Shown: positions 37,063-50,600 of the stretch, one piece after another
Layout: each line of letters begins with the position of its first letter
Numbering within the stretch: the stretch's first letter is position 1
DNA from: Diphasiastrum complanatum
Taxonomy: Eukaryota; Streptophyta; Lycopodiopsida; Lycopodiales; Lycopodiaceae
DNA: 64,000 bases
Reading direction: 5' to 3'
Assembly: GCA_029204225.1 (NCBI GenBank)
Contig: CM055093.1
Span: 728,117 to 792,116, forward strand
The notes under the pieces: model-generated
What the model saw: only the letters and a program-made list of their open reading frames with translations
Database searches by the model: none
Told to the model about the DNA's origin: nothing
Made by a program: the position numbers and the translations under genes

Positions 37063-37175
37063 GGGAAGGCCCCCAGCCTCGGGCCTTCCCTGATTTAAGG
37101 CCCTGGGCCCTCGGGCTCACGCCCTCACACCCAAGGGCCTTAAATCGTGGAAGGCCCTCTGGCTGGGGCCTTCCC
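37063..37175. repeat. Imperfect inverted repeat (41-bp arms) rich in AAGGCCC words
   Basis: Arms 37063-37103 and 37135-37175 are complementary apart from a few mismatches and one gap, around a 31-base loop. Within each arm GGGCCTTCC and GGAAGGCCC alternate, so each arm is itself partly palindromic. The RNA would fold into a stable hairpin. It could be a small foldback element or a small-RNA precursor, and nothing seen decides between them. Confidence 0.75.
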
Positions 37176-37525
37176 TTATACATAACGCTCTCCCTCCATA
37201 CTTGCTAACCAATATGTAAACACAAGCTCCTTCCTTTGTAGAAAATAACCAACAATGTGTTTTTTGCATTTATATTAGCAAACTAAGAATAGATAAATAA
37301 AAATTATAATAGTAATAAAAGACAATTTGTCCAAACCATGGCTTGGGAATGAGATGTCAACCACAACCAAAAGGCCCCATGATTCAATATATCATGATTC
37401 AAGTTGATCAATACATCATGAGGCTTTATCTTAAAAAAGGCCATTCACATCGGTAAAAAACCAAAGACTTTAATTTCAAAAAATAAAAAAGCAAAATATT
37501 CATTTCGCTGCGCAAACTCATCCAA

Positions 37526-37715
37526 GAGTAAAACCTCAATGTTAGAAAATAGTCACAAATAGCTTACTGCTACCGCAACAAAATTAACAATGAACAAAAA
37601 TAACTTCCGAGTAAAACCTGAATGTTACAAAATAGTCACAAATAGCTTACGGCTACCGCAACAAAAGTAACAATGAACAAAAATAACTTCCCACTATAGC
37701 AACAAAGGTAACAAT
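37526..37715. repeat. 83-bp tandem duplication with a partial third copy
   Basis: GAGTAAAACCT begins copies at 37526 and 37609, about 94% identical. A partial third copy, GCAACAAAGGTAACAATC, follows near 37698. Confidence 0.85.
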
Positions 37716-37811
37716 CAAAATAGAAATTCATATTTTGATATATTTGTACCAAAACTTTGAGAAGAGGGGGGAGTAGTAGTACATAGGCAGTGAAGATTTC
37801 CCCCTCACTCT

Positions 37812-37813
<2 letters not shown>

Positions 37814-37858
<45 letters not shown>
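37814..37858. repeat. (CT)n tract about 0.8 kb upstream of the DDT gene start
   Basis: A CT repeat of about 22 units within a longer CT-rich block (37800-37930). Such tracts are common in plant promoters and 5' leaders, where GAGA-binding BBR/BPC proteins can act. Its place upstream of the ATG at 38644 fits a promoter or 5' leader, but no TATA box or transcript start can be fixed. Confidence 0.6.
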
Positions 37859-37860
<2 letters not shown>

Positions 37861-38643
37861 TTTCTTCTATTTTCTCTCTCTCTTTTGTTCTCTCTCGATT
37901 CCGTTCCTCTTCTTTTCTGATTGCTATGGCAAATGCAAATGCATTCCTCTCTTCCTTCTGATCCAGCATCATTCCAATGTCGCCTTTGCCAAAGCACGAT
38001 CGCATCAAACCATGACAAAGCATTCCTTCCTCGGTGAAGGCCACATTTTAGGTTTTTGGTGTGATGAAAAGCAGCAGCCTCCTGTCGCCTCTGCTCTGCC
38101 CTTTTTTTTTCCTGCACTGATAACCCTTTTCTTGCCTCGACATACTTGTAAGGTAACTCATATGGAGCTCCAAGTCAGTCTATGACGATATGATTTTGTA
38201 AAATGACGTTACATGGATCAGATTCAAGCACACAGCAGTCTGCCTTCTATTTTCCGATCATGTGCTTCTTTCAAGGATAGATTACGGATTAGATATTCCA
38301 AAACCCCAAGTGCCTGGACTAGCGCCATATAGTTTGTGTCTTGCAAGCTTTTCAAATACAAGATTGGTGTGCTGAGTCAGGATGTATCGTAGGGCTTGCA
38401 GTATGAGATCCTTGTTTCTTTGCGTAGTTCATCAACCCTAGGATGTTCTTTTATGGTGATGTACCTCACATCTTAAAAACAGCTCAAAAACTTGCTCAAA
38501 TAGGCGAAGCAGAGCTGTACAATCATGGTCTGGGATAACAAGAGAAAAAGGGATGCTCTGGCGTTGCTGGTAGCACAGCAATTATATAGAAGCTCTAATT
38601 TGGATAACTGAAGATAAAACCAGGTGATCTGAGTTTAAAGAAA

Positions 38644-41600
38644 ATGACTGACGCTCGAGCAGCACAGGCAAATGAGCAGCCAAGGAGGCGTCCGACACGA
38701 GCATGTACAGCCCGAACTCCATCTAGACTTGCCCCGCCGGCGCCCACAGTAGCTCGTCCCACAGTTGCTAGGAGAGAATCAAAAGTTGTTGCGGAGGTCC
38801 CTACTCCAATAGTTCTGGTGCCATCTCCTCCCCCCGGAGAGGTGAACCGTTGGCAATTGAGAAGTATGTGGGAGCTGGCCTCTATTTTCAACTTCTTAAA
38901 GGTGGGAATTCTTTCAAAGCTCTTGTACACTACGGTGTGGTGATTTATATTCAACTTTCAAGCAGCACTTATTTGAGATGAGTCGTCAGCATCTCCCCCT
39001 AGCAAAATAAGTGCTCATTGATTTCCCTCCCCGTTTTACGGCTTGATCTCTTAAATTGTTTGACAGCGCACATGCATTTAGTCCACATTGACCTAAGTAT
39101 TTTACACTGAAACCTAGCTTAGTATATCTCATCTATAGTATATCTTAGTATATCTCTTGTTCTTTGGTTTGTTTTTCCTGTTTCTTGTGGAATGCGAGAT
39201 TTTCAAGATTTTCTGAAGGCTTTTCTGGAAAATGCAGACATTTAGATCTTTACTCAGCCTAGACTCGGAGCTTTCCTTTAATGAGCTGGAGTCTTCGTTA
39301 TTGGTTCCAAACAGGATGCTGGAAGATGTACACATCGCGCTACTTAAGGTAGCTTTTATGGACATTTTCATTATCTTGCTCTTTTTTCATTGAGTAGTAT
39401 ATTTCATGATTTGTAGCAACCACGCTGGTTAGCACAAATCTTTTAAGAGATTACTAAAGGGCCAATTGATCATAACGATGAGTTTTCAGATTCATCTTAG
39501 ACAATGAATTATGATGTCCAATCAGAACATCTGGTTTGTGAGCCTGGGTAGCTACCATGCTAATTATTTACTGGCTTGAACAGTTTTCAATCTGGAAACA
39601 TGTCAAAAGTTGGAAGTTTGTGTTTGTCTGATCATTTGTTTTAATAGTAGGAATCACTAGAGACTGCTGACGTTTTGCCAAATCGATAATCTTTGGAAGG
39701 TTCAAGGTTGATGTAAAAGACTTTGAAATTGGCTTATTCTGTACCTTGAGTTGAATTGATTTGTTTAAAATTTCAGCTAAGAAACAAACATTGTCTCTCT
39801 TTTATCTGAGCTCATCTCTAATTTGATCTAGTTTTGATCTATGTTGCATTAATACTTAGACTCCCCTAGTGTTTCGGAATGCAAGTGTTTCATGTTACAA
39901 TTCTAGTTTAGAACTTGAAAAAAAGTTTCAAATCTGGCATAGTCGATGTAAATTCCAGCAACCAAATGCCCAATAAATAAAGGCTATTTCAACTTCCATT
40001 CCCTTTGATTTGTATGGAATTTGTTTTATGATGTGAGGTGTTCATTAAGATGAATTAGATATTCAAATGATATTTAGAATGTACTTGTTAATCAAATGGA
40101 TTGAGTGCATGTGCAGGTATTAGTACTTGAACTTAAAAAATCTAGAAACAGAAGTTCATGCTAACAATCTGGAGAAGACGTGTAGGTTTTACAAGTAGAA
40201 TCTGGAGACTTAAGAGTTTTACAAGTAGAATCTGGAGACTTAAGAACGTAGAAAACATAGTCATTTTTAAGTGGTATGTTTTTGACATTTGACCTTTCCT
40301 TAAGATTATGTGCAGCTTAGAAACCCCCTCCGGCACTTTTGGACTGGAACGTACTGTACGTTCCTTACAGTACGTTTTGGAACGTACTGGGTCGGAACAT
40401 TTTTTAATTAGCTCTAAATTAAAATCGAGTGAGTTAAGATAGCCATAAACTATCAACAACAAATCAAAAAATCTACACATAAGATACAGCTGCATCTGAT
40501 ATGTGGGTATCCATACTGGGCTGCCAAGTAATTAAAATAATATGTCAGTTTCATGAGTGATCCATAATGGCCATTTGGTCCTGCTTCACCTTCATGAGTG
40601 ATCCATAATGGCCATTTGGTCCTGCTTCACCTTGGCTACCTGATTAAAGTGCCACCTGCTAGATATCAGAAATCTGGATGAGCGACCTAAACAGCCAGCA
40701 CTGGGGCGATCAGATTCATGAGTAATCATAATGGCGATCCACTTAGGGTACATGATTAAAGTGCCGCCTGCAAGATATCCAAAATCTGGATGAGTGACCT
40801 CCAGGGCGAGCACCTGGGGCGATCATAAGGACCAGCTTGATCTGGCAAGAATGATTGAAAATTCTTGTAGCTCACATTGATCCTAGAATCACTATTCCGT
40901 TCCTTATCTTGATTCCTTCACTAAAAAATAATGTATTTAAAAAAAAAAATTTCTGGTCAAGCTCCGGAACGAAACGCGTTCCAGAACGGGCAACTATGAT
41001 GTGCAGATACTTAAAGAAGTGCCTGAAGAACAAGAACAATCCAACTTGGTGAAGATATGTATGATCTACTAGAAGTATCTTAGGATCAAAGAACTTAGGA
41101 AAAATATAATGATGAACAATCTCTAAATGATGTGTTTTTGATATCTAACCTTTCTTTAAGGGTATGTATAGGTACTTTGAGGAAGTGCCTGATTACACAA
41201 GAACAAGAATTTGAAAGCTTGCTAAGCTAAAAGAAGGCTTTTTTTATAAGTCTACAGTGAAGGCTCATAGGAGTCTATAAAGAAGGCTTTTCGTAAGTCT
41301 ATAATGAAGGCTCAAAGGAGTCTATAAGAAATGGGGACGACCAAGGAATTGATTGCCCCTTTGGATCCTTTCCGCCATGATTGAGGATGGGCAACCCCTA
41401 GAAAAAGGAGCCTAGTAATTGATGACTCTTATGCAAGATAAGCTGGACATATAATAGACCCTTCCTAAGAAAGTTTGCTCTTGGGGTGAATTCCCAAATT
41501 GTGGCATAGAAAATCCAACTTGAACCTTGTATGCATGTCATAGATCACTCACCTACTGGCTTAAGGGCTTATGTACACCTAGGAAGGGGCGTCGTACTCC

Positions 41601-44600
41601 ACTCTCACATTTCTAATTCCAACTCCCATGCAAATCTCCCTCACCTCTACACCTCACCCTTTCACTTCACTTACCCTTACTTCACTATGAGTCTTCCCCA
41701 CACGTCACACACTGAAACTTGACACATCACCACTCTTGGCAAGCCTCCCCACTCTCGCCTCATCATGTCTCGTAGGGATGCTTGATGTGAATGAATTGCT
41801 TGTAGTATTTTCATTTCTATTCATTCATGTACTTGATGAAAATTCCCTTTGAAAGTTCTTTTAATTTTGTGATAGATTTGAGTAAATTTTCAAGAATACT
41901 TTGCACGTAAGTCAAGGATATGTATTGTGGATCTTTAAGTTATCAAGAATCTTTCGCTTGGAGTTCAAAATTGAAATTTTTTTTGTCATGTATGGTCATG
42001 GCCTACAAAGAATCTAGAAATTTTTTAAAGCAAAAATTGAAGTCCTTGTGACAAAGGATGTTATATATGGTAATGAATTAAGTACTGGCCTGATCTTTAG
42101 ATCCTTAGAAAGTTTTATTAAATACTTTTATGGTTGTAGGTGCTAAGAGTATAGATGCCAGCTCCTAAAATCTTCTGTTGAAGCTAAATGCTACCTTTAT
42201 TTGATGTGCAACGAGGCTTGCAAGCCTCTAAGTTTTGTGATCTTTCTTTGGGTCATATTGTTATTGCAGATACATCAATCCTTCCATCGTTTTTGAAAGA
42301 GTTCTTTTCTAGAGGCACTTTTAGTTCATGCTTGCTTGTTAACCATATTGAAGAATCTTTTGGAGTCCATGGTTTGTTATCCGAATGGAAAGCTGAAGTT
42401 CCAAATTATGTGACGTTAAATTTGGAAAAAGTCTCATTTGTTCCATCTTCTAACAATCATACTTCATTTTCTATTGCGGAGGATGTTCTTCATAAGTTTC
42501 ATATATGTTTACAAAGGAAAAAAGGGATACTGGTTCTCGATTCTTGTTCCCATGCCGAAAGAGCGATTTCTCTTCATTTGATTCAGTTGTGAAAGTGTGT
42601 GTGTAAAATTTAGAAAGTGTGTCGTGAACAGATGAGAAGTTCCACAACCTGCTATAGTTACTAGGGTACTGCTTGTGCCTTATGTACCAGAGGAGCTTGT
42701 TGAGTTCTGTGGTGCGACTACTTGGAGCATAAAATTTGTTTGCTTATGCACCAGGGAAAAGGCTCCCAGTCGCCCCAACTTCAACTAGAAAACTAGACCT
42801 TTACAGAATAGTGATCAATACACTGATCATATATGGAGAACAAAAGTACTGACAGGAGCTTGTATCAGTTGTTACGCATCAGTTGATTTGCAGAATCAGA
42901 GTGAGATCATGTTTATGAGTACAATGAAGCAGAGATGACTGAAAAAATACATCTGATTGGATGTAATGGATTCCGTATCAGCCGCAAGTTTTCAAATAGC
43001 ATTGGAAGGCACAAATTAGAAAAAAACATTTTGACCCACTACGTTCTGGCCCAAAAGTCAGAACGAGTTCTACGAAAGGCAATTATAGTACTAACATGTT
43101 GTACAATAGTTATGAGAAGACCAAAACAATGTCGGGACTAGCTATAGAAACATGTGCACCTATATGCGGTTTGGAACCTCCAAGAGAAGCAAAATGAATG
43201 TGGTTTGTCTTATCTGCATAGCCCTATGCCTTATGAAGCAGATTTTATGCCTGTACTCATTTAGGGCACTCTATGACCTATTGAACTCGTGTAGGTATTC
43301 CTTTTGATGCGCCATTGATAATATTGGTCTTAATGCGTCATCTATATTCAAGCTTAATTTGTTTGACAAATTTTCCATGAAACTTCCTAAGGCTCTTTGA
43401 TTTCAGATGTTAAGTACTATCATAACTATATTTAAGTTGTCGAACATATGCCAATGGAAAAGAATAGTGTAGTTGGTAGTGTATAGTTTGTGGGTCCCCT
43501 CTTTTGTGACAAAACTAAGGATTGGAAAGTGTAGTTCCAAGAATCAAAGTCTTTGGCGTTGTGAACGAGTCACATTTTACCATGGATTAAGTTATATGCA
43601 GAGACGAAAACCAGCCTAATTATCTGGTGTGGAACAATGGCTTGGATGTGAACCAGTAAATGCATGATCTATGCTGGATAGTGATGAAATTATCAAATGA
43701 ATGGTGATGGGTACAACTAGTTACCAATAGCACTAAGAACTTAGATGATGTCAAGAGATGACAAATTAACTGCAATTATACCTTTCTAAACGTAACTAAT
43801 GATTTGTAGGGAGACAAATCTGTTTTTTCTGAAAAAAATTTGGCATTTTTCAAGGATTTTTTTGGGCTGTTTTTGGGGGGGAGACCAAAAAAAATTAATT
43901 AATTAATTAATTAATTAATTCTGCCACGGTTCACACGGTTCTGCTTAAAAAAAAATTGTCAACCGTACGGTTCAAGGTACGGTTCTGAGAACCGTACTGA
44001 ACCGTTAACGGTTCATTGATTCTATGGTCTAATTAATGTCTCTATATAAGGTAGAAGCACCCAACGCGTGTCTATAGCAAAGCTTCTGCTCCGAATCAAG
44101 CACTAGAATTTTAAACTCGATTCTAACTTGACTTTACTAAATAAAGGTAAAGGCCCCTAGAATTAGCATGCAGGCATGGCCCAATAATCCTAATTAATCC
44201 TAGACAACAACATTAGGGGTAAAACAATGTGAACAATAACTTTAACAAGGGGGCTGTTTTCTTGTTTTTAAACAAAATCAAATGCTAATATTAGAAAACG
44301 TAGATGTAGAAAAACATGTATAACTCACTTCAACAAGCTAGATGGTTCCTACCGATAGGTCCTTGGATATGGGCTAGAACACAATGCATGAAGAATATGA
44401 AATTCATATCGTTTGAAACTAAAACAATCAAGCATGCTTCAAGGCAGGCTGTGGCGCCAAGACGTGAATTTTCTTTAGTTTTATAAGGAAATAGGGATTT
44501 CGTGCTATTGACTTTGCTCTTTAGCATTATGTTGAAATTGCTCATTAGTATTATCATATGAAAGTTTTCTCACAATTCTATGTCGATTCCATGCAGGGGA

Positions 44601-47600
44601 TTCCTCCAATCAGTAGAACACCACTTGGCCGAGGAACATGGGTTACAATTCTATGCAAGAAGCTAAAAGATCGATGGTCTTGGGTATGCTATGATTGCAC
44701 TCTCATTTTCTACATCTTGGCAATAAATAAAAGAAAATAAATTCCTTTTCTTGTTTGCTGAAATGTATATTGCTTATTCTGATGACTTTCTGCTTGTTAA
44801 TCCTAGCCTTATGTATATTTGTTCAGGTCGCAGAAGGCCCTTGCCCAATCTTTGCCTCTCATGGGTGGGTTTGATAAATTTTGAGTAGAGTGAAAGCTCT
44901 TTTCAAGTGAGGATTCTTTCTCAATTGTATTATGGAAATATATTGCTGTTCTTTCCTTGCAGAGATGAGGTAGCTATTTACAAAGAGCTTGATCCTGCAA
45001 CCAGAGTGGAGATTTTGAAAGCACTTTGTGAAATACGGGTTGATGTACGATGTCTCCTATCTTTTGCCTTATAATGTTTGATTAAGAAAGCAATTTTTGT
45101 GCAACGTTTTGAATTTTAGAGACTTCTTTGCTTCGTGGCCTCATTGTCTAATATATATGGTGAGCAGTAGTTTAGACTTGCATGATCGCCTCTATGGATT
45201 CTATCAATGTTTTTTCCATGAAAAGGGAGGAAATTTGTTCGTAGCTTTTTTTGTAAGTGTTTCCTTTCTTTATAGATGGATTCTACCAATGTTTGTGGTT
45301 CCTTCATCTTTGTGTGAAGTTTTTGATTTAGTGGTTATCTCTATTCATGTGACTTGTGGCCAAGCAGGGAGGGCGCGCAAGGGAGGGGTTGTAGGGAGGG
45401 CGCGCAGGGAGGGAGGGCTCTCTCTCTCCCTCTTTCCCACACAACTTCTCTCTCTTGCTTAACTTCCCCACACCTGACTTGACCTCCTATGCACACTCTC
45501 TAACCACCGTTGCCCTTTCCTAGTCAGCAGCCTACTATACACACACAAACACCATAACTCTCTCGATGGCAGCTCCTCCTCCTCGCGCCCCTGCTCGTAG
45601 ATCAGCACAATCCCCAGCCACCTCCTCACTCACCTCCCTCGCTCACCACTCACCTCCCCTCGCTGCCCCTTCCCCTAACCCCCTCGCTGCTCCTTCTCCT
45701 TCCCTCGCTGCCCCTTCCTGTAACCTCCTCGCTGCTCCTTCTTCCCCCCTCGCTGCCCCTTCCCTCGCTGCTGCTCCTTCCCTCGCTGCTCCCTCCCCTA
45801 ACCCCCTCGCTGACCTCCCTGATCTCCTAGCTGCCACCCCCTCACCCATCCTCCTCGCTGACCCCTCCTTGTCACCCCCCTCACCTCACCCCCTCGCTGA
45901 TCCCTCACCTCACCCCCTCGCTGATCTCTCACCTCACCCCATTGTCATTCCAGCCCCCCCCCTCGTTGCCACTTCACCTCACCCCCTTGATGACCCATCT
46001 CCCTCTCCTACTACAACTCTCACCCCCCTCTCTGATGGCTGCTCCCCTGAATTCAGCTCCTCTTCTGTCTGACCCTATTCTTCCCACACCTATCATTGCT
46101 CACTCTTCCTCCTTCACGACACCACAGTCTACAGCCAATATTCTGTATACGCCTTCTAAATCAATTGAACTTTTTTCATCTTGGCAGATTGATCAATTCA
46201 AGGCAGATTTCCAATTTTTGCGGTATGAAATTTCACAGCTGAAAGGAACGGTTACTTCTTTGGTCAACGAGAAGAAGCTATTGCAGTCCAAGGTTGCCTC
46301 ACTCGAACAATCCATCGGAATCAAACATGTCGCAGCTTCGGAATCCACCACCAACATGCTACGGGAGGTAGAAACCAAGATTGAGAAGCAACACGAAGAG
46401 GCCCTTTCCTGGGCATCAGTTTTGAAAAAGGGCACCAAATCCAGCGCTCCCATCTCCTCAGTTATCTCAGCCACCATCTCGGAAGAGAAATCTCAAGACC
46501 AAAAATCCCACAATATTAGAGTTCGTGGAGTTCTAGATACACAGGATGCATTGGCTGAAGCTAAACGCTTTCTCGACATCACTCTCGGGCACAGGACAGT
46601 GGGGTTAGACACCGCATGGAGGACCACTAGAGATGCAGCCACACTCATTCTTCGTTTCACCTCCCTCGAGAGCCGTTGAGATGCTTTGCGGTGCAGAGCT
46701 AAGCTACGTGGTACCACTATCTACATGGACGACGACCTCACATATATCCAGGTAGAGGAGAGGCGTAAGGCCTTTCAGGCAGCCCGTGAGTCTGGCAGAC
46801 GAGTCATTTACCGAGATGGACGAGTGCGTTTTCTTGACAACGCACCTAGCAGCTCCCAGTGCTAGGGATTTGGGGTCCCCGGGTTTGGGAGTGCCCCGGG
46901 GCCCCACCCACACCATCTCCAGATTGGAGTATGGAACTGTGATGGTTTACACTCATCCTCCATTGCTGGCGACTTGATCGATTTCATCACTGACAGAGAT
47001 TTGCTGCTCTTTATGGAGACTCATGAGAGTCAGGAGAGAGGATTACCTATTTTTCCAAGATACAGATGGGATTCCGTGTACAGACTTGAGACTAGATCAG
47101 CTAGCGGTCGTGGATCCGGAGGTGTTGCATGTTTATACAGAGAGTCTCTTCATCCGAGCATTGAGTTCATCAGACACGACGAGCATGCACGGTATATATG
47201 GATTCATATTACTGGGCAGGATATTGGATTGGACAGGGACCTCTTTGTGGCGGCCTGTTATTTTCCTCCAGAGTCTTCGTCCTTTGCTGAGCGCACAGGT
47301 TCACCCTACCTTGATTTATCGCCTGATATCATCAGATTCGCAGAGCGGGGGCATATTCTCCTCACTGGAGATTTTAATGCCCGAACCTCTTCACGACAGT
47401 CAGAGTTCTATGACATCACCGACCAGCTCCGCGTTCATGCCCTTGACAGCGATGATATGGGAGTTACCAGGATTTCAGAGGACAACTTGGGACCCTACTA
47501 CCCCTTACGGTGAGCATTTATTGCAGTTTGGAGAGGCCCATGAGTTAGCCATTTACAATGGCCTAACTTGTTGGCCAAAATCTGGCAGTTATACTTGTCA

Positions 47601-50600
47601 CCCTCACAGTGGTGGACATAGTGTTGTGGATTATCTCATGGGATCACCATCTTCCATACCTCTCATATCTGATTTTCATGTATCTCCCACCACTCTCTCT
47701 GATCATTCCTTTCTCTCCTTCGCTATCGGCCGCCTCCCACCTCCCCAACCATCCTCACACCCCCTGCTTACACGGGCACCCAAGTATACATTCAGTTCTC
47801 TCTTTACACCAGTTTACCAGGAGTTCCTAACCTCATTGCTCCATTCCTTCCCTCGCGATAGTACAGTCGAGACTCAAGCTGCCTTTCTTAGCACTTCTCT
47901 TCATATCGCTGCTTCCCTTGCTTTTCCATCTAAACCCCATAAAAGCAGAGGCACCCGCTCCTCATCGATACGACCCCCACACCCCCCGTGGTATGATGTT
48001 GAATGTCGCTCTCTTCGTCAGCTTGTCACCCATGCCCGCACTCACGATCCTCATCTCCTCCACTCCGCCAGGCGCTCTTACCGTCGCACACTCCGCCGAA
48101 AAAAGCGTATATATGATGACTCCAAAGGAACGCGTCTTGTTGATCTTCTCTTTAGTTCCTCTTCAGGTGCCTTTCGGCGTGAGTTTATCCCTCGTGCTCC
48201 ACCACCCCTCCTGGATGACCTTCACATATGGACCGAATACGCTACCAAACTATATACCATACCCACTGACGCACCCATCTCTATCTCCCCACGCCCCTCT
48301 GAGTTCACCTTCTTCACATCTGACATGGTACTTACGGCCATCAAGAGAATGAAGTCCCATGAAGCAAGAGATATCGAAGACCTTGAATCTGAACTCCTAA
48401 CCCATGCTTCCGACCTCCTTGCTCCCACACTAGCCACTCTCCTCAATTCCGCCGTTGTCTCTGGTTTCCCCTCATCCTGGTGCACCAACATCATCCACCC
48501 TATTCATAAAAATGGTGATCCCATGATCCCTGGTAATTACCGCACCATCATGATCGGACATGTTCTCACGAAGCTCTATGGTACCATACTCCAGTCTGCA
48601 GTGAGTTCAGAGGCGGAAGCTCGGAGATTACATGCATTGGGGCAGGCAGGTTTCCGATCTCATTATTCTACCACTGACCATATTTTTACACTTCGAGCCT
48701 TGATCGAGGAAGCTAAGTACAGGAAAGAGAGGGTTTACTGCTGTTTTGTAGATTTCAAGAAGGCCTTTGATTCTGTACCACGCTCCCTGCTCATTCAGAG
48801 ACTTCGTGACCTTGGTTTCTCCACAGATATTGTTTTAGCAGTGATGGCTCTTTATGAGAAGGTCTTGGGATGTTTCCGACATAGCAGTGGCTTATCTGAT
48901 CACATTTGGAGCACCATTGGGGTGAAACAGGGGTGCTCTCTTTCACCGGTTCTCTTTGGATTGTATATTGATGAGTTAGAGCGAGTCATCTCACAGTGTG
49001 GCGGGGGTGGCTGTAGACTTGGCACCATTCTGATTGCTATTCTCCTTTATGCGGATGATGTAGTACTAGTATCCCCGACCAGAGAGGGTTTGCAGAGGCA
49101 GCTGGATAGTTTACAGGGATTTTGTACCAGATGGGGGTTGGGGGTGAACACTGCGAAGACCAAGGTTATGGTCTTCAACACTTCTCGAGCCTTCATGCAG
49201 CGCCAGGAGCTCATCCTAGATGGACAGGCCTTAGAGGTAGGTTCTTCTTATACCTATTTGGGGATACTCTTCTCTGGTCCTACCTTCAGCATGCGGCAAG
49301 CTGCCACCACCCGACTTGGGAAGGGGCATTCCTCTCTTGTTCAGCTTGAGCGGTTCTGTTTCAGGAAGCTCATCCGAGATGTTCGCAGTAAGTGTAGACT
49401 CTTTGATACTATTGTCACCCCCACAGCCTTATATGCAGCAGAGACATGGTGCACCGGCCTCCCTTCATCACATTGGGCCAGCATTTCACGATTGCAGACC
49501 ACCATGTTAGCCCGTATATTCGGGCGAAGCCCTCGGTTCCACATGAGATCCTTCTTGCAGAGTTTGCCGTTCCACCCATTCAGATGTATGCCGCGTTCCA
49601 GCTTATCACATACATTCAGAGAATCCAGGCTCTGCCCGATGAGGATATGAGATATACACAGACAGCACTGGTCTCCTCACACTTTCTTCATGACCGAGGC
49701 TATCGACTATCGTGGTTCTCTCAGGCATTCCATTTCCTCCTTGAGTCATTTGGTATCTCCATTACAGAGCTCCCCTCAGGTACTCATCAGTATATCAGGC
49801 GCATCTTATATCGGGCATATCTCGACCTTACTTGGGGGCGACAGCTTGGGGTGAAACCCGGCTACTACTGGACTCATTTTATTGAGCTTGACATAGCAGG
49901 GGTCCCGGTCTTACCGCATTATTTGGACTCGAGACTATCACATTGCCTCAGATTTACATTGGGACAGCTCAGTGTATCATCACATCAGTTGGCTATTGAG
50001 ACTGGTAGATTCCAGGGTACCTCGAGAGAGGAGCGGATTTGCCAGTTATGCTCTTTAGAGGAGGTGGAGTCAGAGGAGCACTTTATCTTTAGGTGCCCGG
50101 TATATTACGAGATCAGAGGGAGATACCACTGTTTGTTCCGACACAAACCTGTCACCTTACGATCACTCATAGCTTATGAGGATTCCCGATGCGCGGCACT
50201 CATGATACGAGAGATGTTTATACTACGACGGGATTTGTATCAGACAGCCCAGCCGAGTCAGGTTTCTCAGCCTCAGATCACTTCTTTCTTCTCCAGGAGG
50301 AGAGGACGTTTTGATGACGGTGACGATGATGATGATGACCTACTTGCGCATAGAGACCGGAGACAACGTCCCACACATACCCATGTTGCAGCACGAGCTA
50401 CTCGACCTATCACGAGGAGACCTCTTCATCCTCTCAGACGACGTCAGAGACCACCAGTGGCCCTTCATGCCACAGGCCGTATTACATCCTTCTATATCAT
50501 CAGCACCAACAGGACAGGACTAGATGATAGCGTCATATCTCACTCATGACTGTTAGCAGTATACATGCTCCCACATGTTTCTAATAGCATCACATCTATT

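Larger units (their letters stand above)
39349..44596 (+). other. Intron 2 of the DDT gene (5.25 kb) with tandem and palindromic repeats
   Basis: Contents: a 30-bp tandem duplication GTTTTACAAGTAGAATCTGG at about 40186-40245; a 36-bp duplication TTCATGAGTGATCCATAATG at about 40552-40626; a diverged direct repeat of about 110 bp between 40628 and 40830; a 55-bp duplication around AAGAAGGCTTTT at about 41230-41330; GGAACGTAC and ACGGTTC palindromic clusters; and an unrecognised 134-codon frame at 42188-42592. The remainder shows nothing recognisable. Confidence 0.7.

Noticed and set aside
37728-38185. Arg/Glu-rich and Ser/Leu-rich frames near 37.8-38.2 kb
   Set aside because: Generated by the CT-rich tract. 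No conserved domain on either strand.
42188-42592. Extra exon of the DDT gene
   Set aside because: Exons 2 and 3 join in phase and complete the DDT domain without it, and its residues do not resemble any part of DDR4-type proteins.
45643-45849. Minus-strand Gly/Ala/Arg-rich frame opposite LINE ORF1
   Set aside because: It mirrors the Pro/Ala-rich repeats of ORF1 and has no independent support.
47023-47500. First 160 codons of the 875-codon LINE frame as a real N-terminus
   Set aside because: The endonuclease motifs in this interval are in the other frame, and this stretch is an out-of-frame extension before the frameshift.
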